Below, in pieces: positions 52,766 through 59,326 of a DNA stretch of 64,000 nucleotides. The translations under genes were made by a program, and so were the position numbers. How positions within the stretch are numbered: the first letter of the stretch is position 1; each line of letters starts with the position of its first letter. The notes beneath the pieces are model-generated. The model was not told the DNA's origin. It saw nothing but the letters and a program-made list of their open reading frames with translations, and searched no databases. This stretch comes from a virus. The stretch spans positions 54,905-118,904 of the IMG/VR virus record IMGVR_UViG_3300023175_001502. The stretch is one strand, 5' to 3'.

Positions 52766-52773
52766 TATTTATG
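52766..52773 (-). promoter_or_regulatory. Late promoter octamer CATAAATA
   Basis: CATAAATA 20 bases before ATG 52745, overlapping the plus-strand TGTAAATA as TATTTA-TG-TAAATA. Confidence 0.7.
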
Positions 52774-52779
52774 TAAATA
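52772..52779 (+). promoter_or_regulatory. Possible late promoter TGTAAATA
   Basis: One mismatch to NATAAATA, 32 bases before ATG 52812 on the plus strand; overlaps the minus octamer in a near-palindrome. Confidence 0.4.
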
Positions 52780-52811
52780 TACAAGCAAATATTTTATTAT
52801 GGAGAATAATT

Positions 52812-53054
52812 ATGTTTAATTGGTTACGCAATCTTTTTTCATCTGCACAGCCAGAGCCAGTAGCAAAGCCTGCTCCTGCGCCTGCACCAAAGAAAGCAGA
52901 AGCTAAAAAGACTACTGTCAAAAAAGCAGACTTAGCAAAAATGACTAAAGAAAAACTTGAAGCATTTGCAAAAGAAAATTATAAAGTCGATATTGATAGA
53001 AGAAAGAAAAAAGCAGACCTAGTTGACGAAGTATTTAAACTTTCTAAGAAGTAA
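52812..53054 (+). CDS. Small Pro/Ala/Lys linker protein with HeH/Rho-N-like end
   Basis: 80 residues. Residues ~14-30 are a proline/alanine stretch (PEPVAKPAPAPAPKKA), then a basic helix pair with 'TKEKLEAFAKENYKVDIDRR' and KKKADLVDEVF, the pattern of HeH/SAP/Rho-N helix-extended-helix DNA-binding units. GGAG precedes ATG 52812. Likely a nucleic-acid-binding accessory. Confidence 0.65.
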   Translation: MFNWLRNLFSSAQPEPVAKPAPAPAPKKAEAKKTTVKKADLAKMTKEKLEAFAKENYKVDIDRRKKKADLVDEVFKLSKK

Positions 53055-53337
53055 TATTTCTAACACTTAGTCTTTCGATAGCAGACTCACAGCGAGCCAG
53101 CTTACGCTCTAATACAGTGATAGCGGCTCGCTGTTTTCTTGACTGTTCTTCCAAACTACGAACATACTGTAAAGTAGGAAGTTCTTGAGTTGAGCCATCT
53201 TCTCCCAGCAACACCATAGTATCTACACCTTGGGCTTTTAACCCGCCCGTTACACGATTAGGATTTTTTGTAGATTCGCTAGATGATGATTGGGTCTGGG
53301 CCGGATTTCTTCCGTACATTTTGTTTAAATAGCTCAT
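53044..53337 (-). CDS. Coiled-coil hypothetical protein
   Basis: 97 residues: a disordered Ser/Gln/Asn-rich start (residues ~8-30) and a C-terminal coiled coil (about 58-92, RSLEEQSRKQRAAITVLERK). GGAG precedes ATG 53337 and a weaker late octamer lies 17 bases upstream. Ends 11 bases inside the convergent gene. Function unknown. Confidence 0.62.
   Translation of the reverse strand: MSYLNKMYGRNPAQTQSSSSESTKNPNRVTGGLKAQGVDTMVLLGEDGSTQELPTLQYVRSLEEQSRKQRAAITVLERKLARCESAIERLSVRNITS
53090..53133 (+). terminator. Possible terminator hairpin downstream of the 80-residue gene
   Basis: Perfect 9-base inverted repeat CAGCGAGCC (53090-53098) / GGCTCGCTG (53125-53133) followed by TTTTCTT on the plus strand, 36 bases after the plus gene's stop and inside the convergent gene. 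The 26-base loop is long, so strength is uncertain. Confidence 0.45.
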
Positions 53338-53354
53338 TGTTTATCTCCGTACTG

Positions 53355-53362
53355 TATTTACT
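53355..53362 (-). promoter_or_regulatory. Late promoter octamer variant AGTAAATA
   Basis: AGTAAATA, one mismatch, 17 bases before ATG 53337. It contains the TAA stop of the upstream oxygenase gene. Confidence 0.5.
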
Positions 53363-54071
53363 CTGCTTGCTCATAGAATTGTGAACGTCTTGGATCATGC
53401 TCATATGTTGCATTTGAAGTATAGTAGAATAGTATTAAACTATCTCTAGTTATTGTTTTTGGACATTCTATAGGTTCGGGATGCCCATGAACTAAATCAT
53501 AACCATAGTCCCAAAAAATTAATCTATTAGGCTTTGGTGCAATTTTTTTAACACATTCTGTTCTTTCATTGTTCCAAAATTCTAAATGTCCATTCCACTC
53601 TTCTTTCCAATCTTTGTTAAGATAGAGTATGGCATTCTTTTGTCTATTTAATTTAAGACCGTTATTCCAATTAAAGTCTGTATGTAATCCTAATGATGTA
53701 TTTCTGCTACTTCTACAAAACCCACCGCCTAAGAAGTGAGGATCTGGAACAAGAGATTCTGTACCAGTACAAACTTCTAACCAATCTACAAACAATTTAC
53801 TGTTAAAACTATTTGCAAGGGTTTGTAGTAAAGGCGCCTCAGCAAAGTTTCTACATTCTCTTCGTTCGCTATACTGATTAGCAAAAATTTTATAGCGTTC
53901 TTCCGGGATATCTTCAAATGAATTTATAATAGTATTGTACAACCATGGTGGCAAAAAGTTGTCTATCATATAAAATGGAGTAGGCTCACCTTTTGCATAT
54001 TCTGCAAAAATTGTTTCTGGATTGTAAGTTGTACTTAGATCTTGGAAAAAATTATATATTTGTTCATGCAT
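53358..54071 (-). CDS. 2OG-Fe(II) oxygenase (prolyl-4-hydroxylase-like)
   Basis: 237 residues. The double-stranded beta-helix core shows the iron-binding facial triad His130-x-Asp132 (LGLHTDFNW) and His195 (VHGHPEP), with Arg209 (TITRDS) for 2-oxoglutarate. 'FYMIDNFLPPWLYNTII' is the usual N-terminal start of such hydroxylases. The substrate is unknown (protein, nucleic acid or metabolite). ATG 54071 lies exactly 5 bases after a late octamer, so a leaderless late mRNA is predicted. Confidence 0.82.
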   Translation of the reverse strand: MHEQIYNFFQDLSTTYNPETIFAEYAKGEPTPFYMIDNFLPPWLYNTIINSFEDIPEERYKIFANQYSERRECRNFAEAPLLQTLANSFNSKLFVDWLEVCTGTESLVPDPHFLGGGFCRSSRNTSLGLHTDFNWNNGLKLNRQKNAILYLNKDWKEEWNGHLEFWNNERTECVKKIAPKPNRLIFWDYGYDLVHGHPEPIECPKTITRDSLILFYYTSNATYEHDPRRSQFYEQAE

Positions 54072-54076
54072 AAAAC

Positions 54077-54084
54077 TATTTATG
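54077..54084 (-). promoter_or_regulatory. Late promoter octamer CATAAATA, leaderless type
   Basis: CATAAATA, then GTTTT, then ATG 54071. It contains the TAA stop of uvsE (54080-54082). Confidence 0.75.
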
Positions 54085-55189
54085 CATATATTTTTCCTGC
54101 GAAGTCTTTTGCCATTGAGTTATAATCTTCTGTTGCTAGACCATATTTGTATAGGTCAATACTAGCAAGATTCTTAGACTTAGACTCGACCATAATGTCT
54201 GCGTAATCTAAAAATTCTAATGCCCAGTCGTTAACAGCATTATTCCACATAAAGTCAGAATGTGCTCTAAGTTTTTGCTTCTTAAAGCCTTGCTCTAATA
54301 GCGAATCCATATTAGGTAAAGAGTTATCATCATGGTCTACTAGTAGATCTTCGCGTGAAACTGAGTAATGAATAACAGGTCTTACTCCACGCCAACTGTC
54401 AACTATACGTAAAAATCTATCGTCGGTGGGCGATATGTATTCTCCACTAGCAACCCAGTGGTGGTGTATGTCCAATACGAGAGCGACATGCTTTTCAAGT
54501 TCGAGGCTTGCGTCAATGCCCCAAGACATTTCGTCGTTTTCGATTGTGATTGCGTTTCGCGCTTCTGGCGAGAGTCTCGGTAAGACGTCGATGATGCCTT
54601 GTGGACCTTTTCGACCCGATATGTGTACGTTGCATTTAAAGTCTTGGAAGGTGCGGCCGTATCCCATCCAGCGCAAGACATCGGTGTGATATTCAAATTC
54701 TTCTATGCTCCTCTCAACAATTTCCGGATTATCCGAGGCAAGTACAGTAAATTGTCCCGGATGCATTGATAGTCGGACGTCAAGGGCTCTTGCGGTTTCT
54801 CCAACTTTTGCGAATTCTTTTTCACAGTATGCAACCACATCCGGCTTGCGCCAAAAATAACACCAAGTAGGCTCGGTATAAACAGGAAGTACATCACTAC
54901 CCAATCTGACCATTCTAAGTTGAGGGGGAAGACTTCCAACATATTCAATCAACCTTCTGTATGACGCTATGTTGTGGACCATAATGTCCCACAAGCGTTC
55001 TTCAGCAACATCACGTGTTTGCCTATTGAGCCACGCAACTGTTGTGCTACGAGTATTTAGTGGTCGCTGTATCTCCTCAAGCAATTTCTTCTTCTGTGTT
55101 TGATCAGGATACATGTATTTGCATGCAAAACCTATGCGTTTTTGTTGTGCTTTCAAAAAGTCACCTGCTGTTGTAAATTTTAAATCCAT
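54080..55189 (-). CDS. uvsE: UV damage endonuclease UvsE/UvdE
   Basis: 369 residues from ATG 55189, overlapping the preceding stop as TAATG. The TIM-barrel signatures are there: RIGFACKY near the start, RLSMHPGQF (~res 140), NVHISGRKG, ITIENDEMSW (metal-binding Glu/Asp) and ALVLDIHHHW (His ligands), then 'LRAHSDFMW'. It nicks DNA 5' of UV photoproducts and some abasic sites, giving excision repair without UvrABC. Last gene of the QueD-GT-PMM-UvsE unit. Confidence 0.93.
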   Translation of the reverse strand: MDLKFTTAGDFLKAQQKRIGFACKYMYPDQTQKKKLLEEIQRPLNTRSTTVAWLNRQTRDVAEERLWDIMVHNIASYRRLIEYVGSLPPQLRMVRLGSDVLPVYTEPTWCYFWRKPDVVAYCEKEFAKVGETARALDVRLSMHPGQFTVLASDNPEIVERSIEEFEYHTDVLRWMGYGRTFQDFKCNVHISGRKGPQGIIDVLPRLSPEARNAITIENDEMSWGIDASLELEKHVALVLDIHHHWVASGEYISPTDDRFLRIVDSWRGVRPVIHYSVSREDLLVDHDDNSLPNMDSLLEQGFKKQKLRAHSDFMWNNAVNDWALEFLDYADIMVESKSKNLASIDLYKYGLATEDYNSMAKDFAGKIYA

Positions 55190-55908
55190 TATATTTCTTC
55201 TAGTAATTGCCACGTTTCTTTATAATCTTTAACATTATAACACATACCTAAGTCACTGTCAATGATCTGTTTTTTAAGAGGATAATCATTTCCTGCTTTA
55301 TCCATCCTATCACCAAAAAAGTGTAATTCATCATTTATATCAAAGTCGTGTAGTATTTGACTTTTATCACTACCCTTGAGTCCAATATCAATACCTGTTT
55401 CTCCTCCAGGTCTTGCTTCTAACTCTGGAAAGAGCAAATTAAACTTTCCAGCTATTTTATTTCTTTCGTTATGTTCGAGATCATATTTTACATACAATTT
55501 GCGTTCGCCCAGTGTAGCATTGCGCCCAACTACGCTGTAATTTGTCATTCCGTGTCTATGTTCAAAATGTAGCCCAGTTCTTAACGGAAAAGCACTACTA
55601 GTGAGCTCAATCGACAACCATTCGTGTGCATCTTCTGGTAATGTCCATTCGGAGTGTTTAATATTAACTTTGCCTTCCCAAACATCATTACCGTTACATT
55701 GATAAACACGTTTGCACAAGTTATAAGTTGGTTCTGTAATCTGTTCTATAGTTTTAGGTTTATCACTACCTGTTACAAGATATACGTCATTGACCATAGA
55801 GAACGCATTAAAGAATGCTCTAAAGTCATAGTCCATTCTACCTCTGCTAGGAGTCAATGTTCCGTCTACATCAAATATATATTTTATCGCCAATTTTCTA
55901 CTACCCAT
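55189..55908 (-). CDS. HAD-superfamily phosphomannomutase-like protein
   Basis: 239 residues from ATG 55908. The nucleophile motif IFDVDGTLTPSR (Asp13, Asp15), the second motif TGSDKPK and the late acidic motif 'FFGDRMDKAGNDYPL' match the HAD-IIB family. The 'MTNYSVVGRNATLGERKLY' region matches eukaryotic-type phosphomannomutases (PMM: mannose-6-P to mannose-1-P). Bacterial PMMs are unrelated, so this type is uncommon outside eukaryotes. A sugar phosphatase is possible instead. Overlaps the glycosyltransferase gene by 25 bases. Confidence 0.75.
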   Translation of the reverse strand: MGSRKLAIKYIFDVDGTLTPSRGRMDYDFRAFFNAFSMVNDVYLVTGSDKPKTIEQITEPTYNLCKRVYQCNGNDVWEGKVNIKHSEWTLPEDAHEWLSIELTSSAFPLRTGLHFEHRHGMTNYSVVGRNATLGERKLYVKYDLEHNERNKIAGKFNLLFPELEARPGGETGIDIGLKGSDKSQILHDFDINDELHFFGDRMDKAGNDYPLKKQIIDSDLGMCYNVKDYKETWQLLEEI

Positions 55909-56693
55909 GGATCTTTGCAATGTTCTGGATTTGGATCTCCGTGGAAAACACACACGCAACATTCTATTCGAGGTACACAGTTTTCCACTACCTTAAATGT
56001 TCTTTTTCCTCTGACGCCGCCTGGTTCAAAATCTCTACTTTGTCTTACTTCCCATTTCCAACTTTGTGTCCAACTATCTGGATATAACATTGCGGCTTTT
56101 TCTTTATGTGTTACATCATACAAGTAGTCTTGATCACCAAAGAACAGTTTTTGATATTTTTCTGGATCTTGTTTATACTTGTCCCAAACAAACCCCAGTT
56201 CTCCTGTTTTAAACTTTATAACCGAACTGTTATACTTTTGATAACTAGGACGCATAGCTCGAGTGTAGTCTTTTACAATGCACCAATGATTAGGTTGCCA
56301 AGTTAATAACTTATCTATATTACCGCTTATAACAACATCTAAATCTAAGTACAGTATAGTTCCTTTAATGGGAAGATCTTTAGAAAACATATAAGGCTTG
56401 CACCACCACCCATGTAAGCCTTTTGGTAAGTTGAGTATTTGTATGTTAGGATCTAACCCCATTGGATCGTCTGTAAGACATGCAAACTTATAGTCTAACG
56501 TACAATTACGTTTTACCATATTATACAATTTGTTTACATAATCTGCAGAATATTTTGTGCCATGTTTAAGACATAACACAAAATAATCCTGCGGAAGTGT
56601 AGAAATAAGTTTACTAGCCTTTGCTTCTCTGCGTTCGGCCTTAATCTTTAACCATTCTTCCTTAGTGTATTGACTCTTATCAATCTTTGCCAT
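55884..56693 (-). CDS. GT8-like glycosyltransferase
   Basis: 269 residues from ATG 56693 (the frame opens at 56792, inside the preceding gene). GT-A fold signatures: 'ILYLDLDVVISGNID' with the DxD metal motif, NSSVIKF, FGDQDYLYD and a C-terminal HGDPNP. GT8 enzymes add hexoses from UDP-sugars. With the PMM-like neighbour it could glycosylate DNA, virion proteins or host lipopolysaccharide. No strong Shine-Dalgarno; translation probably coupled to the overlapping queD (14 bases). Confidence 0.8.
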   Translation of the reverse strand: MAKIDKSQYTKEEWLKIKAERREAKASKLISTLPQDYFVLCLKHGTKYSADYVNKLYNMVKRNCTLDYKFACLTDDPMGLDPNIQILNLPKGLHGWWCKPYMFSKDLPIKGTILYLDLDVVISGNIDKLLTWQPNHWCIVKDYTRAMRPSYQKYNSSVIKFKTGELGFVWDKYKQDPEKYQKLFFGDQDYLYDVTHKEKAAMLYPDSWTQSWKWEVRQSRDFEPGGVRGKRTFKVVENCVPRIECCVCVFHGDPNPEHCKDPWVVENWR

Positions 56694-57165
56694 CAGCAAA
56701 CGACATCTTTTGTGTTTGATATGGAGTATAAATTGCTGAGTTAGCACCGTGCTCTGCACACTCTGCACTCTCACACCAGCAACGTCCGTCACTCATTTCA
56801 CGCACAAGATTATCCGCAAACTTCCACGCATGATATGCAAACTTTTCTGCACCTACACCGTCAAAAATTCTTAGCTCTGCTAGTCCTTTTTCTTCTAGTG
56901 CTTTAAGCGTTTCAAGTTCAGGGTCGTCTGCATCTACAGCAACTTTATGATCAAAACTATCTTCTAGCCAAGCCTTCAAAGGTTTTAGTCCTCCAAAGTC
57001 TACAGCCCAGTTTTTTTCATCTAGATCACTACAGCCAAATACAAATTTAAAAGCAAGACTGTAGCCATGCAATAAATGACAATGTGAATGTAATGCTTTT
57101 GGTTGACGGAACACCGCTGAAAGACCGATGTTGTGTCCGTATGTTTTAGTACTATAAAATGCCAT
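56680..57165 (-). CDS. queD: QueD/6-pyruvoyl-tetrahydropterin-synthase-like protein
   Basis: 161 residues from ATG 57165 (AGGAG 7 bases upstream). The T-fold pattern is clear: TKTYGHNIGLSAVFRQ, then HSHCHLLHGYSLAFKF, 'WAVDFGGLKPLKAWLED' and FDHKV. Cys29 matches the catalytic Cys. However, the SAAHR His is Phe19 and the HGH motif reads HGY (Tyr35), so two of three canonical zinc ligands are changed; His11 and His28/30 might substitute. Family members make 6-carboxy- or 6-pyruvoyl-pterins. Driven by a perfect sigma70-type promoter. Confidence 0.8.
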   Translation of the reverse strand: MAFYSTKTYGHNIGLSAVFRQPKALHSHCHLLHGYSLAFKFVFGCSDLDEKNWAVDFGGLKPLKAWLEDSFDHKVAVDADDPELETLKALEEKGLAELRIFDGVGAEKFAYHAWKFADNLVREMSDGRCWCESAECAEHGANSAIYTPYQTQKMSFADGKD

Positions 57166-57227
57166 ATGTTTTCTCCTATAATATGGCGGCAGAATTAGAA
57201 GGGTTGACGCCAAGTCCTATATTAATA

Positions 57228-57821
57228 TTAACTATTATACGATATGTTACTTATCGTGTCAACCATTACGTTAGGATAAATCCAGGATTCTTTTAGTTTT
57301 ATATGTTTATTATAGACTATAAATTTAGTTTTAGGAAAACATTGGAATACTTTTCCTATTTGGTGTATCCAATATCTAGGATCAACGGCTCTCTTATCTG
57401 CTCTATCATAGTTTCGTGTATCTTTGTATATGTTATTAACTGTGCTAGTGTCACTGTACATATCAAAGCCTATTAAATGAACTGTTTCTTTTTTGCTCTT
57501 TAGAGCTCCTAAAAGAACAGCATAAGGACCACTACCCCATTGAAATGGTTCGTCCCATCTCTCATTTCCTTCATAAGGTAAATTAGGAAGTAATCTTATG
57601 TTTTTGTGTTGTTTGAATCTAGGATACCAATCGCTTCTTGTGTAAATTTTTGTTTCCTCATTTATACCAGCGTTGATAGATTCTTCAACCATTCGTTTGT
57701 CAACACAGATAAGATGATCCATTTTATAATCACGCATAATGGCATTGCACCCTATTTTAGTTCCAAACAGAGAGTCAATATCAAGCCGAGAACGGCTTTC
57801 ACCGTTACCAAATACATACAT
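57228..57821 (-). CDS. Phage protein with MptE/DUF115-like start
   Basis: 197 residues. The N-terminus 'MYVFGNGESRSRLDIDSL', then 'GTKIGCNAIMRDYKMDHLI' and CVDKRMV resemble a Rossmann-like family I recall from marine phages, and DUF115/MptE (6-hydroxymethylpterin pyrophosphokinase-like) at the same level. The family assignment is tentative. The C-terminus is basic. ATG 57821 lies 5 bases after a late octamer (leaderless prediction). Confidence 0.65.
   Translation of the reverse strand: MYVFGNGESRSRLDIDSLFGTKIGCNAIMRDYKMDHLICVDKRMVEESINAGINEETKIYTRSDWYPRFKQHKNIRLLPNLPYEGNERWDEPFQWGSGPYAVLLGALKSKKETVHLIGFDMYSDTSTVNNIYKDTRNYDRADKRAVDPRYWIHQIGKVFQCFPKTKFIVYNKHIKLKESWIYPNVMVDTISNISYNS
57234..57262 (-). 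promoter_or_regulatory. Consensus sigma70-type promoter TTGACA-N17-TATAAT
   Basis: -35 TTGACA at 57257-57262 and -10 TATAAT at 57234-57239, minus strand, 17-base spacer, inside the end of the preceding gene. Start site near 57227, about 60 bases before queD. Confidence 0.85.
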
Positions 57822-57825
57822 ACAA

Positions 57826-58137
57826 TTATTTATTGTTGTTTATATCTTCTTTTAAGACAGTAATGTCTTGCTTAACTTCTTTAAATTTTTCAGCCGCTTG
57901 AGACATTAATTCAACAACAGAGGAAATTTTATCTATTGCCCACCACCACCAAATTGCGGCGACGAACATAAAAGTACAAGTGCCTGTTAAAATAAGCCAA
58001 TAATATGTTTCATGAGCTCCTAGCCAATACGAAATCGCTAGAGCTATAAAGCCTGTCATGGGAAGTACACTGCCTATTATTTTCCAAATAAGTGCCTGTT
58101 TTTTAGTTTGTTTTTTTAATAAGTCAAAGTTAGTCAT
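57826..58137 (-). CDS. Two-span membrane protein with coiled-coil tail
   Basis: 103 residues: a basic N-terminus, two hydrophobic segments (about 20-40 and 47-68) divided by a GAHETYYW loop, the second rich in Trp (IWWWWAIDK), and a cytoplasmic coiled-coil tail (about 75-102). ATG 58137 is 5 bases after a late octamer. Unknown role. Confidence 0.62.
   Translation of the reverse strand: MTNFDLLKKQTKKQALIWKIIGSVLPMTGFIALAISYWLGAHETYYWLILTGTCTFMFVAAIWWWWAIDKISSVVELMSQAAEKFKEVKQDITVLKEDINNNK
57827..57834 (-). promoter_or_regulatory. Late promoter octamer AATAAATA, leaderless type
   Basis: AATAAATA, then ATTGT, then ATG 57821. The preceding gene ends through it as AAT AAA TAA. Confidence 0.7.
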
Positions 58138-58142
58138 ACTAA

Positions 58143-58150
58143 TATTTATA
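58143..58150 (-). promoter_or_regulatory. Late promoter octamer TATAAATA, leaderless type
   Basis: The canonical T4 octamer TATAAATA, then TTAGT, then ATG 58137. Confidence 0.78.
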
Positions 58151-58179
58151 GGGTACTCTTACTTTATTTTGTTGGTAGT

Positions 58180-59313
58180 TTATGAGCTGATTTGACCGAA
58201 AGGCTTCCATTCTCCTGGAGTGCCTTCCAAAATGCATACCCAACCTATATAGCCTGTTGGCTTTGGGTCATCATTCCAAACTATATCGCCTTTACGATAT
58301 TGTCCACTAGTGGGTGAACCGGAACCTACTTGCATTTTTTTGTTTTCAAATTTTATCGGGCCTGCAACAGCAAGATCGCTGTCGTCTGAAATTGTGTTTA
58401 CACCAACACCTAATTTACCATGTACTGTAACCCTTGCTGAGTCACTGTTCTTGTTACCTAGGTGTATTTTACCATTAGCACTTACACTAATTCTAGTTGT
58501 ATTGTCAGTTATAATTTCTAGGTCATGTGTTGTATATGTTCCTAATTTGATCTCTGGTTGATCTATATCAATAACAAACTCAGAATCAAAGCCCATTATA
58601 CCAACAGCACCATTAGGTGCTTCAGTACCAATACCTAGCCTATCAGCATCGCTGTTCCAAAATAGATGTTGACCAAAAGAAACATTGCCTCTAACATTTA
58701 ACTTATGAAGTGTACCTACTTCTCTAAGGCTACTTGTTTTAATATCAGGGCCTAGTGAATCTTTGCTTAGAACATAGTTGCCGTTTACAAAGTATGCAGC
58801 ATCTGCATGTAAATCTATTGGATCACTACTCCAAAGTCTATCTGGATTAGGTCTGTACACAAACTGTTTTGTAGGTTGTCCTTTTTGCACCCACAATAAT
58901 CCTTTATTATAGATGTTACCATCTGCATCATTGAATTCAAGTGGTCCAGATCTTTCATTTCTAACGTCTGCTGTAACTTCGTCAACATGAAGTTTTTTTG
59001 CATAAACTTCGCCGTCTACATGTAAATTACCAGAAACATTTGTGTCGCCTACTAGTGTTTCTACGTCTATTGTATCAGTTAGTATTCCATCGTCATTTAC
59101 AAACACTACAAGTCTAGTTGACTCGTCTTTAATACCGGTGCTTTTAAACTTAGATATTGTACCTCCTTGAATTAAGTCTCCACTTAGGCTGTTATTTGCT
59201 AGTTTTGACATGTCAGGAGTGTTGTCTATGCTTGCTAAAGCATCAACAACTTCTGCTAAAATAGGTAGTCCTTCTACAGCAATACGGACTTTATTAGGAT
59301 CTGGCTTCTTCAT
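58180..59313 (-). CDS. Tail-fibre-like virion protein
   Basis: 377 residues. A short N-terminal attachment region, then repeating beta segments with fibre signatures (VSGNLHVDGEVYAKKLHVDE, VTVHGKLGVGVN), and a C-terminal tip 'YIGWVCILEGTPGEWKPFGQ' similar to tail-fibre ends I recall in T4-like cyanophages. ATG 59313 lies 5 bases after a late octamer. Confidence 0.75.
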   Translation of the reverse strand: MKKPDPNKVRIAVEGLPILAEVVDALASIDNTPDMSKLANNSLSGDLIQGGTISKFKSTGIKDESTRLVVFVNDDGILTDTIDVETLVGDTNVSGNLHVDGEVYAKKLHVDEVTADVRNERSGPLEFNDADGNIYNKGLLWVQKGQPTKQFVYRPNPDRLWSSDPIDLHADAAYFVNGNYVLSKDSLGPDIKTSSLREVGTLHKLNVRGNVSFGQHLFWNSDADRLGIGTEAPNGAVGIMGFDSEFVIDIDQPEIKLGTYTTHDLEIITDNTTRISVSANGKIHLGNKNSDSARVTVHGKLGVGVNTISDDSDLAVAGPIKFENKKMQVGSGSPTSGQYRKGDIVWNDDPKPTGYIGWVCILEGTPGEWKPFGQISS

Positions 59314-59318
59314 GTAAG

Positions 59319-59326
59319 TATTTATC
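59319..59326 (-). promoter_or_regulatory. Late promoter octamer GATAAATA, leaderless type
   Basis: GATAAATA, then CTTAC, then ATG 59313. The TGA stop of the preceding gene overlaps its first two bases. Confidence 0.78.

Noticed and set aside
54403-54696. Open frames on both strands within uvsE
   Set aside because: They overlap the strongly supported UvsE coding sequence in other frames and lack ribosome sites or known domains.
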